Assembly: GCA_029261305.1 (NCBI GenBank)
Contig: JAJDBO010000298.1
Location: 1 to 24,999 of the forward strand
DNA length: 24,999 nt
Direction: 5' to 3'
Source: Nitrospirales bacterium
GTDB lineage: Bacteria > Nitrospirota > Nitrospiria > Nitrospirales > UBA8639
The position numbers and the translations under genes were made by a program. Positions 7,738-16,388 of this stretch are shown piece by piece; positions within the stretch are counted from its first letter, which is position 1, and the number at the start of each line of letters is the position of its first letter. The notes under the pieces are model-generated. The model saw only the letters and a list, made by a program, of their open reading frames with translations. It was not told the DNA's origin and made no database searches.

Positions 7738-8334
7738 TCATATATCTGGATATTCGATGGACCCAGTTCGAAAAAAGGCCGCTGGGTCTGGGATAATCCA
7801 CGCGACCTCTTCCACTATTTCTAACTGGGGAATATCGGCTTCTTCCGAATCATCGATGAGGTCATGGGGCATCTCGCGTTCTGGCTCTTCGTCAAACTCG
7901 TCATTCGCAAACAGGTCATCCTCATCTGACAAGGATCGAAGTAAAAAATCCGTATCCCAAAAGTAAATGGTGATAATCCCCTCTTCGTCCACTTGGCTAA
8001 TACGAAAGGCCCCGATGGTGCGTAAGGCCTGACCATCATCTTCGACTAACTCATTATGAATGGCACAAAAGTTCTGTAGACATTCGTAGAGTAACAACCA
8101 GTGGATATCTGTCAGCTGATAGACCGAAGCATCTCTAGTCGCAGCTAATAATTGCCCCATCATGCGAATCGCGGTATAGGGACTGCAAGCCGCTGAGGTA
8201 TGAGGATAGAGCCCCTCCCATGATTCAATCGCTCCCCCATCAGCCAACATTTTCACCTCGGTCATTTCACTCAACAAGGCTTCCTGAAGAATGGCTTCAA
8301 ACGCCGCGTCTGGTTTCGTACGAAAGTAAATCAC
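7738..8334 (-). CDS. Acidic hypothetical protein
   Basis: This 198-residue protein is of unknown family. It starts with GTG, the first possible start after an in-frame TAA; GGAG lies about 12 bases upstream, farther than usual. Residues 1-130 look globular (VYQLTDIHWLLLYECLQNF and IITIYFWDTDFLL blocks). Residues about 133-170 are a very acidic tail (DEDDLFANDEFDEEPERE), followed by a short hydrophobic segment with WIIPDPAAFF. No signal peptide or membrane helix is seen, so it is likely a cytoplasmic protein. It stands alone between the MarR unit and the HD-GYP gene, all on the minus strand. Frame content and absence of competing frames support it as real. Confidence 0.7.
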   Translation of the reverse strand: MIYFRTKPDAAFEAILQEALLSEMTEVKMLADGGAIESWEGLYPHTSAACSPYTAIRMMGQLLAATRDASVYQLTDIHWLLLYECLQNFCAIHNELVEDDGQALRTIGAFRISQVDEEGIITIYFWDTDFLLRSLSDEDDLFANDEFDEEPEREMPHDLIDDSEEADIPQLEIVEEVAWIIPDPAAFFRTGSIEYPDI

Positions 8335-8593
8335 GACAACATATTACTCCATTAATGGTGGGGTGTAAAAACCATCCTCCACATAATCATTCCCCCTCAA
8401 CCACCTCATCAACAGTCGAGAAAAAAGGGTACACGATTTACCGGTAGGTGGGAAATGCTTCTTTTTTATACACTCCCGCTCAGCGGGGCAACCTTCGAAG
8501 AACATACAGGGCCATCAAGACCTTGGCTTAATTTTGGATAGAATGATTGTGAATTGAGAAGATCAAAAAGAAAAAAATGGCGAGACGCTTGAT

Positions 8594-9910
8594 CTATATG
8601 GAGACGTGTTGTCTCTCAGGCAAGAAACACAGTTCATCTTGAACACCTTCTTCAAAGGGATTCAAGACTCGCACCACACGAACGGGTTTTTGACCCGACT
8701 GATACTCTGACAAATCTACTACCCGGAAGGAGGAGAGTTTTTTTCGAGTTTTATTCCACACAAGTTTCACTCTGGGGAGCATATGGTCCGCTTGGTTGAT
8801 CCCAACAACCCAACCTCGCTCCCCAGTACTCAATTCAACCATACTGCCCACGGGATAAAGGCCCAAACATTTAACAAGCGCTTCAACCCATTCCATGGCA
8901 AATTGCCCCTCAATGCCTAATTGGTACAATCGACGAATAGCGAGACCCGGAGGAAGCGGCGGACGCCCTCCCCGCTTGCTCACCAAGGCATCATACCGAT
9001 CCACCAAACCCACGAGTTGCGATAAACGGGAAATCGTCTTTCCTTTTCGTCCCCATGGATATCCACCCCCATCCACACGCTCATGATGCTCCAGAACTAT
9101 CCGACGCGAGGCTTCAGACATATCCTCCGTCTTGGCTAAAATCGATGCGCCAAGTTTGGGGTGGGTCATATACAAATTGCGCTCTTCCTGAGAAAACGTA
9201 CTTTTTTTGAACAGAAGATTACGTGGCAATCGAAGCTGTCCCACATCATGTAACAACGCGCCAATCGCCAAATCCTGGAGTTGTTGATCGGATAATTTCG
9301 ACTGATAACCCACGACTAAGGCCAACACACATACATCCACCGCATGAGAAAATAAAGACGCATTAAATTGCATCATCCGTTGTAACTGCGCATCAGCCAG
9401 CACACAACCCTCGCGAGCTTTAATGCAATCAAATAAGGTTTGGGTCACGTTTTGCAAAGGACCTGATTCTAAGGCCACTCCAGTTTTGATTCCCTCAAAC
9501 ACTCGTTTAATGGATGAGATGGCCTCGGTCCGCACCCCTTGAGCCAGGCGAAGCTCTTCTTCAAATATATTCAGGTCAAAGGAGGAATCTGAATAATTTC
9601 TCACGACATCTTCTTTATGCACACATCCATTTTCATGGTGAGACTCAGCCAAACTGGGCATTGGAGATGATGGCTCGACACCTCCCTGGATTCCTAGGAT
9701 CGTCGTTTCGTTGTCCGAACCCTGCCCATCAGAATTCTGTTCAGATTCAATAGTTACCTCCCGAACACCTGATTCCATGAGTTTACGAATATCGGCGTGC
9801 GACTTCACCGGTCCTCGATGAAACCATAACGGAGATTTAAACCACGACTGATCCAAGCCAAGTAAATGCATTCCTGGTTTTAGCTGATCAATAGGAATTC
9901 GTCGTTTCAT
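8594..9910 (-). CDS. DUF3391 / HD-GYP domain protein (c-di-GMP phosphodiesterase-like)
   Basis: In this 438-residue protein, residues 4-56 match the DUF3391 N-terminal domain (IPIDQLKPGMHLLGLD and a GVREVTIE end). Residues about 57-115 are a low-complexity linker. An HD-GYP domain spans about 185-345: H189, the HD pair H221-D222, HHERVDGGGYP at 275-285 and D304 in LVDRYDAL. A C-terminal domain (about 350-430) resembles the usual extension after DUF3391/HD-GYP. HD-GYP enzymes hydrolyse cyclic di-GMP at a two- or three-iron centre. Two positions depart from consensus: HDVGQ replaces HDIGK, and the stretch after DRYDAL lacks the usual R-P-Y-K. The metal ligands are otherwise kept, so activity is likely but not certain. 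The gene is transcribed away from the TPR gene across an AT-rich gap. Confidence 0.9.
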   Translation of the reverse strand: MKRRIPIDQLKPGMHLLGLDQSWFKSPLWFHRGPVKSHADIRKLMESGVREVTIESEQNSDGQGSDNETTILGIQGGVEPSSPMPSLAESHHENGCVHKEDVVRNYSDSSFDLNIFEEELRLAQGVRTEAISSIKRVFEGIKTGVALESGPLQNVTQTLFDCIKAREGCVLADAQLQRMMQFNASLFSHAVDVCVLALVVGYQSKLSDQQLQDLAIGALLHDVGQLRLPRNLLFKKSTFSQEERNLYMTHPKLGASILAKTEDMSEASRRIVLEHHERVDGGGYPWGRKGKTISRLSQLVGLVDRYDALVSKRGGRPPLPPGLAIRRLYQLGIEGQFAMEWVEALVKCLGLYPVGSMVELSTGERGWVVGINQADHMLPRVKLVWNKTRKKLSSFRVVDLSEYQSGQKPVRVVRVLNPFEEGVQDELCFLPERQHVSI

Positions 9911-10378
9911 ATAAACCTAGTTTTTATGGAGGACTTCAATAGAGAAATGTAAAACTGCCCACGGAGAGTGGTCATCAATTTTATCGACAAAAAAAACACA
10001 CATCCATGACCAATTTCAAAAATAGGTGAATGGCTGGAAGCTGAACACGACTACTGTTCGATTTGTCGGTTAAACGAGGACGACCTTGAGGAAAAACACA
10101 TTGAGGTTTGTTGAAGTTTCCACTCGTTCGTTTTGGGTAAAACAGTTTACTAAACCTTTTTACTACTAGTTTATACCTACTAAATGAATCATAAAACTCT
10201 TAGTTTTTAAGTATTTGTGTACTTATTTTAGGAATATATTTTTCCACTTTTTGCCTCGTTAATTTTTTTTTAAAAAATCCATTTTTTCTTAAATTGGCAT
10301 TGCCACTCCGCGCCTCATCTCGTATTCTGAATTTGTCCTTTGATTTCTTAAAATACATCCCTCCCTACAGGATTATCG
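9911..10378. promoter_or_regulatory. AT-rich divergent promoter region
   Basis: This 468-base gap separates the divergent HD-GYP and TPR genes. The part from about 10140 to 10300 is strongly AT-rich with runs of T and A (around 10261-10275), a short inverted repeat AAGTA-TTTGTG-TACTT, and repeated TACTA/TTTATAC-like words. It most likely carries promoters for both genes and may be curved DNA. No coding frame is credible here. I cannot assign -35 and -10 boxes with confidence. Confidence 0.5.
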
Positions 10379-11683
10379 ATGAACCACACCTGCACCTACA
10401 TTCTGGGATTTCGCCACATAATCCTAATTTGCCTTTTGGCTCTTAGCCCACCGGCTTTGGGTGCGACTATTGGCACACCTCTCTACCAACCGAAAACCCC
10501 ACCGAGTGCCATGGACTACCAGCAGGGCTTATCGGCACTCGCCAAGGGAGACCTTGCCATAGCGAAACATGCGTTTCTTGCCACTTTGAAAAAAACTCCT
10601 GCCCACGTAGGAGCGATGATCGGTTTGGCTGAAATTGCTCTCAAGGAAAAGTCCCCGAAGGTCACGGAACAATATATTCAACAAGCGCTTGAGGTGGCAC
10701 CAAAAAATGCCTTGATTCATCAACTGTGGGGTAGGCACCTCACACAACAAGGCCGGCTTGAAGAAGCGGAGGCCGCCTACCAGCGCAGTATCGAATTAGA
10801 ACCCAAACTCTTACGACTTCACTTGGAGCTGGGAGATTTTTATCTCCAACGATCCAACCAACCTAACAAAGCCATCACAGCCTACCAAACAGCCCTGGCC
10901 TTACAGGCCTCTCATGCTGGGGCTCATTTCGGTCTGGGTTCAGCATTAGCCAACACTGGCCAAATTGACCAAGCCGTTTTGGAGTTCCTAGAAGCAGGAC
11001 AGTTGGCTCCTCACAACCCTCTTCCTTTTTTCGCACTAGGGCGAATTCATATGACGCGAAAACAATTGAAGGAAGCCCGTGAATCCTTTGATAAAGCCAT
11101 TCACGCACAACCAAAATTTGTTCAAGCCTACATGGCACGAGGAGACGTATCGATTCTCCAAGAACAGGACGCCAAAGCCTTGGAAGATTATGAAGCTGCC
11201 CGCACCCTCGCCCCTCGAATCCCTGGGCTACACGTCAAACTCGGCCTCCTTCACGAACGTAATAAACGTTTCGATCAAGCCATTGCCTCCTTTCGTACGG
11301 CTATCTCGATCAATCCAAAACAGCCTATTGCACTCAACAATTTGGCGTGGATATCCGTCCAACACAACGCTCGTTTGGATGAAGCCGTTGAATGGGCAGA
11401 ACAAGCCGTGGCTCTTGCTCCGAAGATTAGCGCCTTCCAAGACACGTTAGGCTGGGTGTATTGGAAACGAGGAGAATTAGAGAAGGCTTCGGAAGTCCTT
11501 AAGAGAGCGACAGGATTAAAACCGGAACAGGCGGAAATATTTTACCATTTAGGCGTCGTGGAAGCAGAGCGCGGGAAAACCGACAAGGCAATGGCTGCCT
11601 TAGAAAAAGCTTTAGCCCTAGATGCCAAATTTACCGATGCTGAAGATGCCCGAAAACGCCTCGAATCACTTCAACATCCCTAG
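10379..11683 (+). CDS. Secreted tetratricopeptide repeat (TPR) protein
   Basis: In this 434-residue protein, residues 1-29 form a signal peptide (hydrophobic IILICLLALSPPALG, with cleavage near ALGA). From about residue 45 to the end it is built of about eleven 34-residue TPR units with the usual W/L-G-Y/A-P spacing, for example AEAAYQRSIELEP, AITAYQTALALQ and AIASFRTAISINP. A LNNLAWISVQ...DTLGWVYWKRGELEKA stretch resembles the TPR proteins tied to exopolysaccharide or sorting loci, but no such genes are near. TPR arrays mediate protein-protein contact; the site is periplasm or outside. The ATG is preceded by AGGA at about 7 bases. It converges with the methyltransferase gene, 27 bases away. 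Confidence 0.9.
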   Translation: MNHTCTYILGFRHIILICLLALSPPALGATIGTPLYQPKTPPSAMDYQQGLSALAKGDLAIAKHAFLATLKKTPAHVGAMIGLAEIALKEKSPKVTEQYIQQALEVAPKNALIHQLWGRHLTQQGRLEEAEAAYQRSIELEPKLLRLHLELGDFYLQRSNQPNKAITAYQTALALQASHAGAHFGLGSALANTGQIDQAVLEFLEAGQLAPHNPLPFFALGRIHMTRKQLKEARESFDKAIHAQPKFVQAYMARGDVSILQEQDAKALEDYEAARTLAPRIPGLHVKLGLLHERNKRFDQAIASFRTAISINPKQPIALNNLAWISVQHNARLDEAVEWAEQAVALAPKISAFQDTLGWVYWKRGELEKASEVLKRATGLKPEQAEIFYHLGVVEAERGKTDKAMAALEKALALDAKFTDAEDARKRLESLQHP

Positions 11684-11710
11684 CCTCTCATTACCACTAC
11701 AACCGTCACA

Positions 11711-12160
11711 CTAGACAATCCAAGGAATCAACTTATGGCTACGGGTTTGGTAATTCCGATAATCCGGAAAGGCCTTCATCAGCAACTTTTCTTCAAATTG
11801 GAGTTTTAAAAACAAATCAATCCCTAATATGCACCAGACCAACCCTCGCCAAAGGGAGAATTCTTCAATAACCAGAGCCAGCGTTAGTAGCAACAGGGCC
11901 GTATACATCGGATGCCGAATCCATCGATACGGCCCCCCGGTTTGAAGAGGACTCTGCGGTTTAATTTCCGGCAATGCACTCAGATGTCGAAGCTTCATCG
12001 TCCATAGCGCCCACACTCCAAGAAATCCCCCTAGAAATTCTAGCGACAACAATGCCGGGGTTTCCGCAACCCAAGGGCCCGTCACAGCAATCCAACCCAG
12101 ACATATAAATTGCACGCCCACAAAAATATAGGACTGGATTCGATGGTAAGATTGACTCAT
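11711..12160 (-). CDS. Isoprenylcysteine carboxyl methyltransferase-like (ICMT/PEMT) membrane protein
   Basis: This 149-residue integral membrane protein has about four hydrophobic helices (about 10-28, 37-55, 88-105, 106-120). It carries the family signature TGGPYRWIRHPMYTALLLL (about 75-93) and the C-terminal EEKLLMKAFPDYRNYQTR block (about 123-140), which bind S-adenosylmethionine. Bacterial members are annotated as isoprenylcysteine or phospholipid N-methyltransferase-like; their substrates are mostly unknown. The ATG start has AAAGGA 7 bases upstream. It is divergent from the DUF2914 membrane protein, with a 161-base shared promoter region. Confidence 0.88.
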   Translation of the reverse strand: MSQSYHRIQSYIFVGVQFICLGWIAVTGPWVAETPALLSLEFLGGFLGVWALWTMKLRHLSALPEIKPQSPLQTGGPYRWIRHPMYTALLLLTLALVIEEFSLWRGLVWCILGIDLFLKLQFEEKLLMKAFPDYRNYQTRSHKLIPWIV

Positions 12161-12321
12161 ACTTCGTCCTTTTTTTGAATGATTTTCTCCAATAAAGAAA
12201 CAAACTTTTATGGGAAAACCCTATCACCTACGATACAATTCAGGCCAGCGTCAAGCGGCCAATCCTATCCGGCGACAAAGTACAATGGCTGTTAATCCCA
12301 CATCAACATGAGGACGCTTTC

Positions 12322-13458
12322 GTGAAGATCCAGGCAGTGAAATCGATTCAAAGGTTCTTAGGCAAACCCTATATGCCGTTTATGTCATTTTGTGCTGGCG
12401 TCACCTACGATACCTTCACACTTACCCGAATTGATCGACTGTTCGATAATCTCTTTTTGCTCCTCTATGTGACCCTCCTTGGCACCTTGATCATTTTCAC
12501 AGGACGAGCGCAGTTAGGGCAATGGTCAACGGTACCACGGCAGAGTTCTCAATGGTCGGTTCTTTCACTTCTACACAAGACTCGCCCCTATCATATTCCT
12601 GCGTTGCATTTTCTCTTTGGTAGCCTGTTCAGCGCCTACGCAATTGTCTATTCCAGAAGCGCGTCGTTTAATTCATCAGCCATTTTCCTTGGTGTCATCG
12701 TCATTGTCCTCGTTTTGAACGAATTTTTTCACAGCCGACTCTCAGGCCTCACCGTGCAAACCACCCTGTATGCCTTGGTGACATTTAGTTTTTTTACATT
12801 TTTTCTTCCCGTGGTCACTGGCTATATGAACACCGTCGTGTTCTTGATTGGTGTTGGACTCACCATGGCGGTGGTTGTTCGAGTAGTGACTCTGACTTAC
12901 CGAGGCATCTCCACGCCCTCTCAATGGACGGCCATGTTCACCAGCCTTCCCGCAATAGGCTTGGTCGCGGTGTTCACTGGATTTTATTTTTTGAATTGGA
13001 TTCCGCCAGTTCCGCTCTCGCTTAAATTTGCGGGCATGTACCATCAGGTTGAAAAGACCAATGGTTCCTACCACCTGACCTTTGAAGAAGGATCGTGGTA
13101 CGAATGGATGAAGGATTCCGATGATGTCATCCGAGGCGAAGGCCCAGCCTATTGCTTCATCTCCGTTTTCGCACCCAAAAGCCTCGAGACGACCATCTAC
13201 CATCATTGGCAATACCGCCCATTCTCAAATAGAGAGCAGGCCGACGAACGCCCATTCCACACCACAGACCGCATCCCGATTAATATTTCCGGAGGCCGCG
13301 AATCCGGCTACCGCAGCTATACCGTTAAACAACACCTAAACTCTGGGGATTGGAAAGTCACGATTGAAACTGAAGATAAACGGGTCATTGACCAAATAAC
13401 CTTTTTGGTTGAAGCCAATGACACCCAATTACGAAAGTTGGAAACAAGAGTGTACTAA
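12322..13458 (+). CDS. Polytopic membrane protein with C-terminal DUF2914-like domain
   Basis: This 378-residue protein has about six to seven transmembrane helices in residues about 15-235 (for example LFLLLYVTLLGTLIIF, AIFLGVIVIVLVLNEFF, LYALVTFSFFTFFLPVV and VVFLIGVGLTMAVVV). A soluble domain follows at about 240-370. The pattern IYHHWQYRP ... GYRSYTVKQHLNSGDWKVTIETEDKRVIDQITFLV fits DUF2914, a small beta domain that usually ends exported or membrane proteins. The start is GTG at 12322 with GAGGA 7 bases upstream; the nearest upstream ATG is out of frame. Function is unknown. The gene ends 6 bases before the convergent TPR lipoprotein. Confidence 0.85.
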   Translation: MKIQAVKSIQRFLGKPYMPFMSFCAGVTYDTFTLTRIDRLFDNLFLLLYVTLLGTLIIFTGRAQLGQWSTVPRQSSQWSVLSLLHKTRPYHIPALHFLFGSLFSAYAIVYSRSASFNSSAIFLGVIVIVLVLNEFFHSRLSGLTVQTTLYALVTFSFFTFFLPVVTGYMNTVVFLIGVGLTMAVVVRVVTLTYRGISTPSQWTAMFTSLPAIGLVAVFTGFYFLNWIPPVPLSLKFAGMYHQVEKTNGSYHLTFEEGSWYEWMKDSDDVIRGEGPAYCFISVFAPKSLETTIYHHWQYRPFSNREQADERPFHTTDRIPINISGGRESGYRSYTVKQHLNSGDWKVTIETEDKRVIDQITFLVEANDTQLRKLETRVY

Positions 13459-13464
13459 CCATGG

Positions 13465-13872
13465 CTACTCATAGCGATATCCACCACTGATGTGTCGTTC
13501 AAATGTTGAAGATAGGCCAAGGTGATTACGATAAATTGAGGACTCGACTATTTCTTTATTGTTCGGCGCGAGTTCACCGGCGATTTGAAAATGGTTTTTG
13601 GCTTGATCATGCTGGCCAATCTTATGCTCGGTGAGTGCGAGATTAAAGTGGGCTTCAGGTAACTGCCGATCAACTTGCACGGCTGCGAGAAAATGTTCCT
13701 CCGCAGCCTTCCAGTTCCCATCGTTGTATAATTTAATTCCTTCAAGATTGTGCTGAGCTGCGGAGGGACTAGAAATGGGTAGGACTGCCAGAGGGCCGGA
13801 TTTTGAAGCACATCCCACGAGGATTGATAAAGTTCCAACAATAATGACCTTTTGAATCATTCCATGACGCAT
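13465..13872 (-). CDS. Small TPR lipoprotein
   Basis: This is a 135-residue protein from the chosen start. A reading frame opens 21 bases upstream (ATG at 13893), but AGAGGGG sits 5-6 bases before the ATG at 13872, and starting there gives a proper signal: MRHGMIQKVIIVGTLSILVG followed by Cys, an LVGC lipobox. The mature part has two to three TPR units (AAEEHFLAAVQVDRQLPEAH and HDQAKNHFQIAGELAPNNKE). It is predicted to be membrane-anchored by a lipid and to act as a periplasmic adaptor. It is divergent from the first flavoprotein gene, with about 85 bases between starts. Confidence 0.82.
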   Translation of the reverse strand: MRHGMIQKVIIVGTLSILVGCASKSGPLAVLPISSPSAAQHNLEGIKLYNDGNWKAAEEHFLAAVQVDRQLPEAHFNLALTEHKIGQHDQAKNHFQIAGELAPNNKEIVESSIYRNHLGLSSTFERHISGGYRYE

Positions 13873-13958
13873 ATTTTCCCCTCTAATTTTCATCCAAGGT
13901 TTACCAGCCTAATTCACCCCATTGTAGCCAGAACAGCTTTACGATACCATGCCGACCC

Positions 13959-15350
13959 ATGACTCATGATGTCTTAATCATCGGTGGCGGGTCTGCGGGC
14001 TATGCCGCAGCGCGGACGGCACGCGACGAGGGGGCCAATGTCGGCATTATCGACCATGGACCTTTAGGCGGGCTCTGTATTCTCCGGGGATGCATGCCAA
14101 CGAAAACAATTCTCCGCTCCTCTGACATTATGTCGCTCATGAAGCGGGCAAAAGAATTCGGCCTCTCTCCGGTCACGGCCAAGGCCAATCTCTCAGCCAT
14201 CATTGATCGCAAGGCTCAGCTCATTGGCGAGTTTGCCAATGATCGAATTCAGGCATTGAAGGATTCGCGTTTTACCTTATACGAAGAGCGAGCCCGCTTT
14301 AATTCACCACATGAAGTGCAGGTTGGTTCTCAGACGCTTACGGCCAAGGCATTCATCATTTCAACCGGTTCAGTGGTGTCGCGCATTCCTATCCCTGGCC
14401 TTGAAGATGTGGGATATATCACGAGTGACGAGGCCTTGGAACTTCGCGACTTACCTCAATCGATGATTGTGCTTGGCGGTGGGGCTGTCGCGATTGAACT
14501 CGCCCAATTCTTTTCTCGCATTGGGACACAGGTCACGCTCATTCAACGCAGCCGCCATATCATGTCCGACGGAGACGAAGACTTAGCGCAACCGGTCGAA
14601 GCCCGATTCCGTGAAGAAGGCATGATCGTATTCACGAAGACGAAAATCAATAAATTCACACAGAATGGGGCACAAAAGGTCGCGCACTTTGAACACAACG
14701 GTGAAGAAAAAACCGTGGCGGCCGATATTGTCCTCCAAGCCCTTGGCCGGCGACCAAATATCGACAGCCTTAACCTTGAAGCTGCGGGAGTCAAAACGGA
14801 CAACGGCAAAGTTTCTGTGGATGATACCATGCGCACCAATCACCCACACATCTTTGGAGTCGGCGATGTGAATGGCATCCAGGAAATTGTGCACATTGCG
14901 ATTGAACAGGGAGAGATTGCGGGCTGGAATGCCATGCATCCGGATGACTCACCGCACCGTTACAACGATCGGTTAAAAACCCAGGTCGTCTTTACCGACC
15001 CACAAGTTGCCAACGTCGGTCTCAGCGAAAAGGAATGCCGGAAAGAGCAGGTTGCATACATGACCGTCTCCTATCCATTTAACGACCATGGAAAGTCCAT
15101 GACGCTTGGTGAAACCCATGGGCATGTAAAGCTTCTGGCAGACCCTCTCACCGGAACCCTCCTTGGGGCTCACATTGTCGGACCCGAAGCTGCTGAACTC
15201 ATCCATGAACTTATTGCCGTGATGTATTTCCATGGCACAGTTCAAGACCTGATGCTGATCCCCCACTATCACCCCACCTTAGCCGAAATCATTACCTATC
15301 CTGCGGAAGAATTGCTCGGACGGATTCCAAAGTCACCTCGCACCTCATAA
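13959..15350 (+). CDS. FAD-dependent pyridine nucleotide-disulfide oxidoreductase (dihydrolipoamide dehydrogenase-like)
   Basis: In this 463-residue protein, the FAD motif GGGSAG is at residues 9-14. The redox-active disulfide is C40/C45 in GGLCILRGCMPTK. The second Rossmann motif LGGGAVAIELA is near 170, the GVGDVNG FAD motif follows, and the C-terminal dimerisation domain ends with HYHPTLAEII, matching the HPTxxE catalytic His-Glu pair. The enzyme should pass electrons from NAD(P)H to a disulfide or similar acceptor. It lacks the heavy-metal N-domain and the C-terminal Cys pair of true mercuric reductase, and there are no 2-oxoacid dehydrogenase genes near it, so the substrate is open. It overlaps the convergent VTT gene by 6 bases. 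A second, only distantly similar paralogue lies at 17219. Confidence 0.9.
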   Translation: MTHDVLIIGGGSAGYAAARTARDEGANVGIIDHGPLGGLCILRGCMPTKTILRSSDIMSLMKRAKEFGLSPVTAKANLSAIIDRKAQLIGEFANDRIQALKDSRFTLYEERARFNSPHEVQVGSQTLTAKAFIISTGSVVSRIPIPGLEDVGYITSDEALELRDLPQSMIVLGGGAVAIELAQFFSRIGTQVTLIQRSRHIMSDGDEDLAQPVEARFREEGMIVFTKTKINKFTQNGAQKVAHFEHNGEEKTVAADIVLQALGRRPNIDSLNLEAAGVKTDNGKVSVDDTMRTNHPHIFGVGDVNGIQEIVHIAIEQGEIAGWNAMHPDDSPHRYNDRLKTQVVFTDPQVANVGLSEKECRKEQVAYMTVSYPFNDHGKSMTLGETHGHVKLLADPLTGTLLGAHIVGPEAAELIHELIAVMYFHGTVQDLMLIPHYHPTLAEIITYPAEELLGRIPKSPRTS

Positions 15351-16118
15351 CTTCGAGCCCGCTTCTTTGGCTCCACACCAAGCACATTTACTTTCTGGAT
15401 TGGGAATTTGAATAGGGGCAGGCGACAGCGCTTCACTACCTTCAGGCGCTTCGCCTTGGATGAGTCGCACCCACCATGTTGATCGATTTTTGAGTATCAA
15501 CTTCGGCAAGAAGAGAAAGAGCCCGGCCAGCAACAACCCTGACAGGATTATCGGCCATTGCAATGTCGGTACGCTGCCACCCAAATAGGTCAGGGCAAAC
15601 GTCGACGGGATCATACCCAATAGCGTGGCAATCGCAAAAACTTTCAACGACATCTTCGTCAAGCCTGCGCCATAGCTGACGATATCGAATGAAAAAATCG
15701 GAAGGAGGCGCGCGACGAACACCAAACCCATCAAGTGATGATCTGAACACTTTTCACAAAAGTTCACCTTGGTGTTTAACAAACGCCCCAGCACTTCCCT
15801 TCCCAAAGCCCGGCCAATGAGAAAACTGAGAATGGCGCCAATCTCCGCCCCAGTCACAGCATACACCATTCCCCAGAACGGTCCGAATGTAATCCCAGCG
15901 GCAATGTCTAACGGCAAACTGGGGATGGGACTGACCACCACCGCGAGCACCATAAGTCCGATAAAGACCACAGGCCCCAAACTGCCCATGGCTTTCAATT
16001 GATTCACAACGAAGTCTGGATCTAACAAAGCCTCCACATCAACCAGCTGAAAGATCCCGTATGCGCCAAAGACCAAAACAAGCAAAATCGCTAACTTCAC
16101 CATATGAGATGTTCTCAT
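15345..16118 (-). CDS. VTT-domain (TVP38/TMEM64, DedA-superfamily) membrane protein with two CxxC pairs
   Basis: This 257-residue integral membrane protein has helices at about 8-26, 48-68, 75-104, 131-150, 158-182 and 188-206. The VTT core is visible as PIPSLPLDIAAGITFGPFWG, GAEIGAILSFLIGRALGRE and FVARLLPIFSFDIVSYGAG. The family includes lipid scramblase-like and undecaprenyl-phosphate or phospholipid transport proteins; TVP38 members are poorly characterised. Unusual here is a CEKC at 121-124 followed by HH at 127-128 in a loop, plus a second pair CAWC at 245-248 in the soluble tail. The ATG start is at 16118. It is divergent from the second VTT gene and convergent with the first flavoprotein. 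Confidence 0.88.
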   Translation of the reverse strand: MRTSHMVKLAILLVLVFGAYGIFQLVDVEALLDPDFVVNQLKAMGSLGPVVFIGLMVLAVVVSPIPSLPLDIAAGITFGPFWGMVYAVTGAEIGAILSFLIGRALGREVLGRLLNTKVNFCEKCSDHHLMGLVFVARLLPIFSFDIVSYGAGLTKMSLKVFAIATLLGMIPSTFALTYLGGSVPTLQWPIILSGLLLAGLFLFLPKLILKNRSTWWVRLIQGEAPEGSEALSPAPIQIPNPESKCAWCGAKEAGSKL

Positions 16119-16388
16119 TCAGTCATTCCTCGGATTGAAAATATTCAGCACCAAAATCCCTTTACAAGCCACCTGAGCACAAAACGATGTAAGCTCTTGT
16201 ACATCCTCCTGGTTCTCTTAAATAGGAAATCCTAGCCTTTTCTATTCCATGTTGTCACAATCTTGCTCGCCAGAATCGAGGTGACTGCCTTGTAACGGTT
16301 AAAACGATCGAAAGACTGTAGAAGGAAGAGCAGGCATTCATCACCTGATATAGTCACACTTTCCCAATAATCATTACGGAGCCTTCAC

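Noticed and set aside
8460..8500. Possible terminator stem CCCGC-TGA-GCGGG near 8477-8489
   Set aside because: The stem is only five base pairs, has no T-tract in the right place on either strand and lies about 100 bases past the HD-GYP stop.
12742..13212. 156-codon minus-strand frame inside the DUF2914 gene
   Set aside because: Antisense shadow of a well-supported membrane-protein gene.
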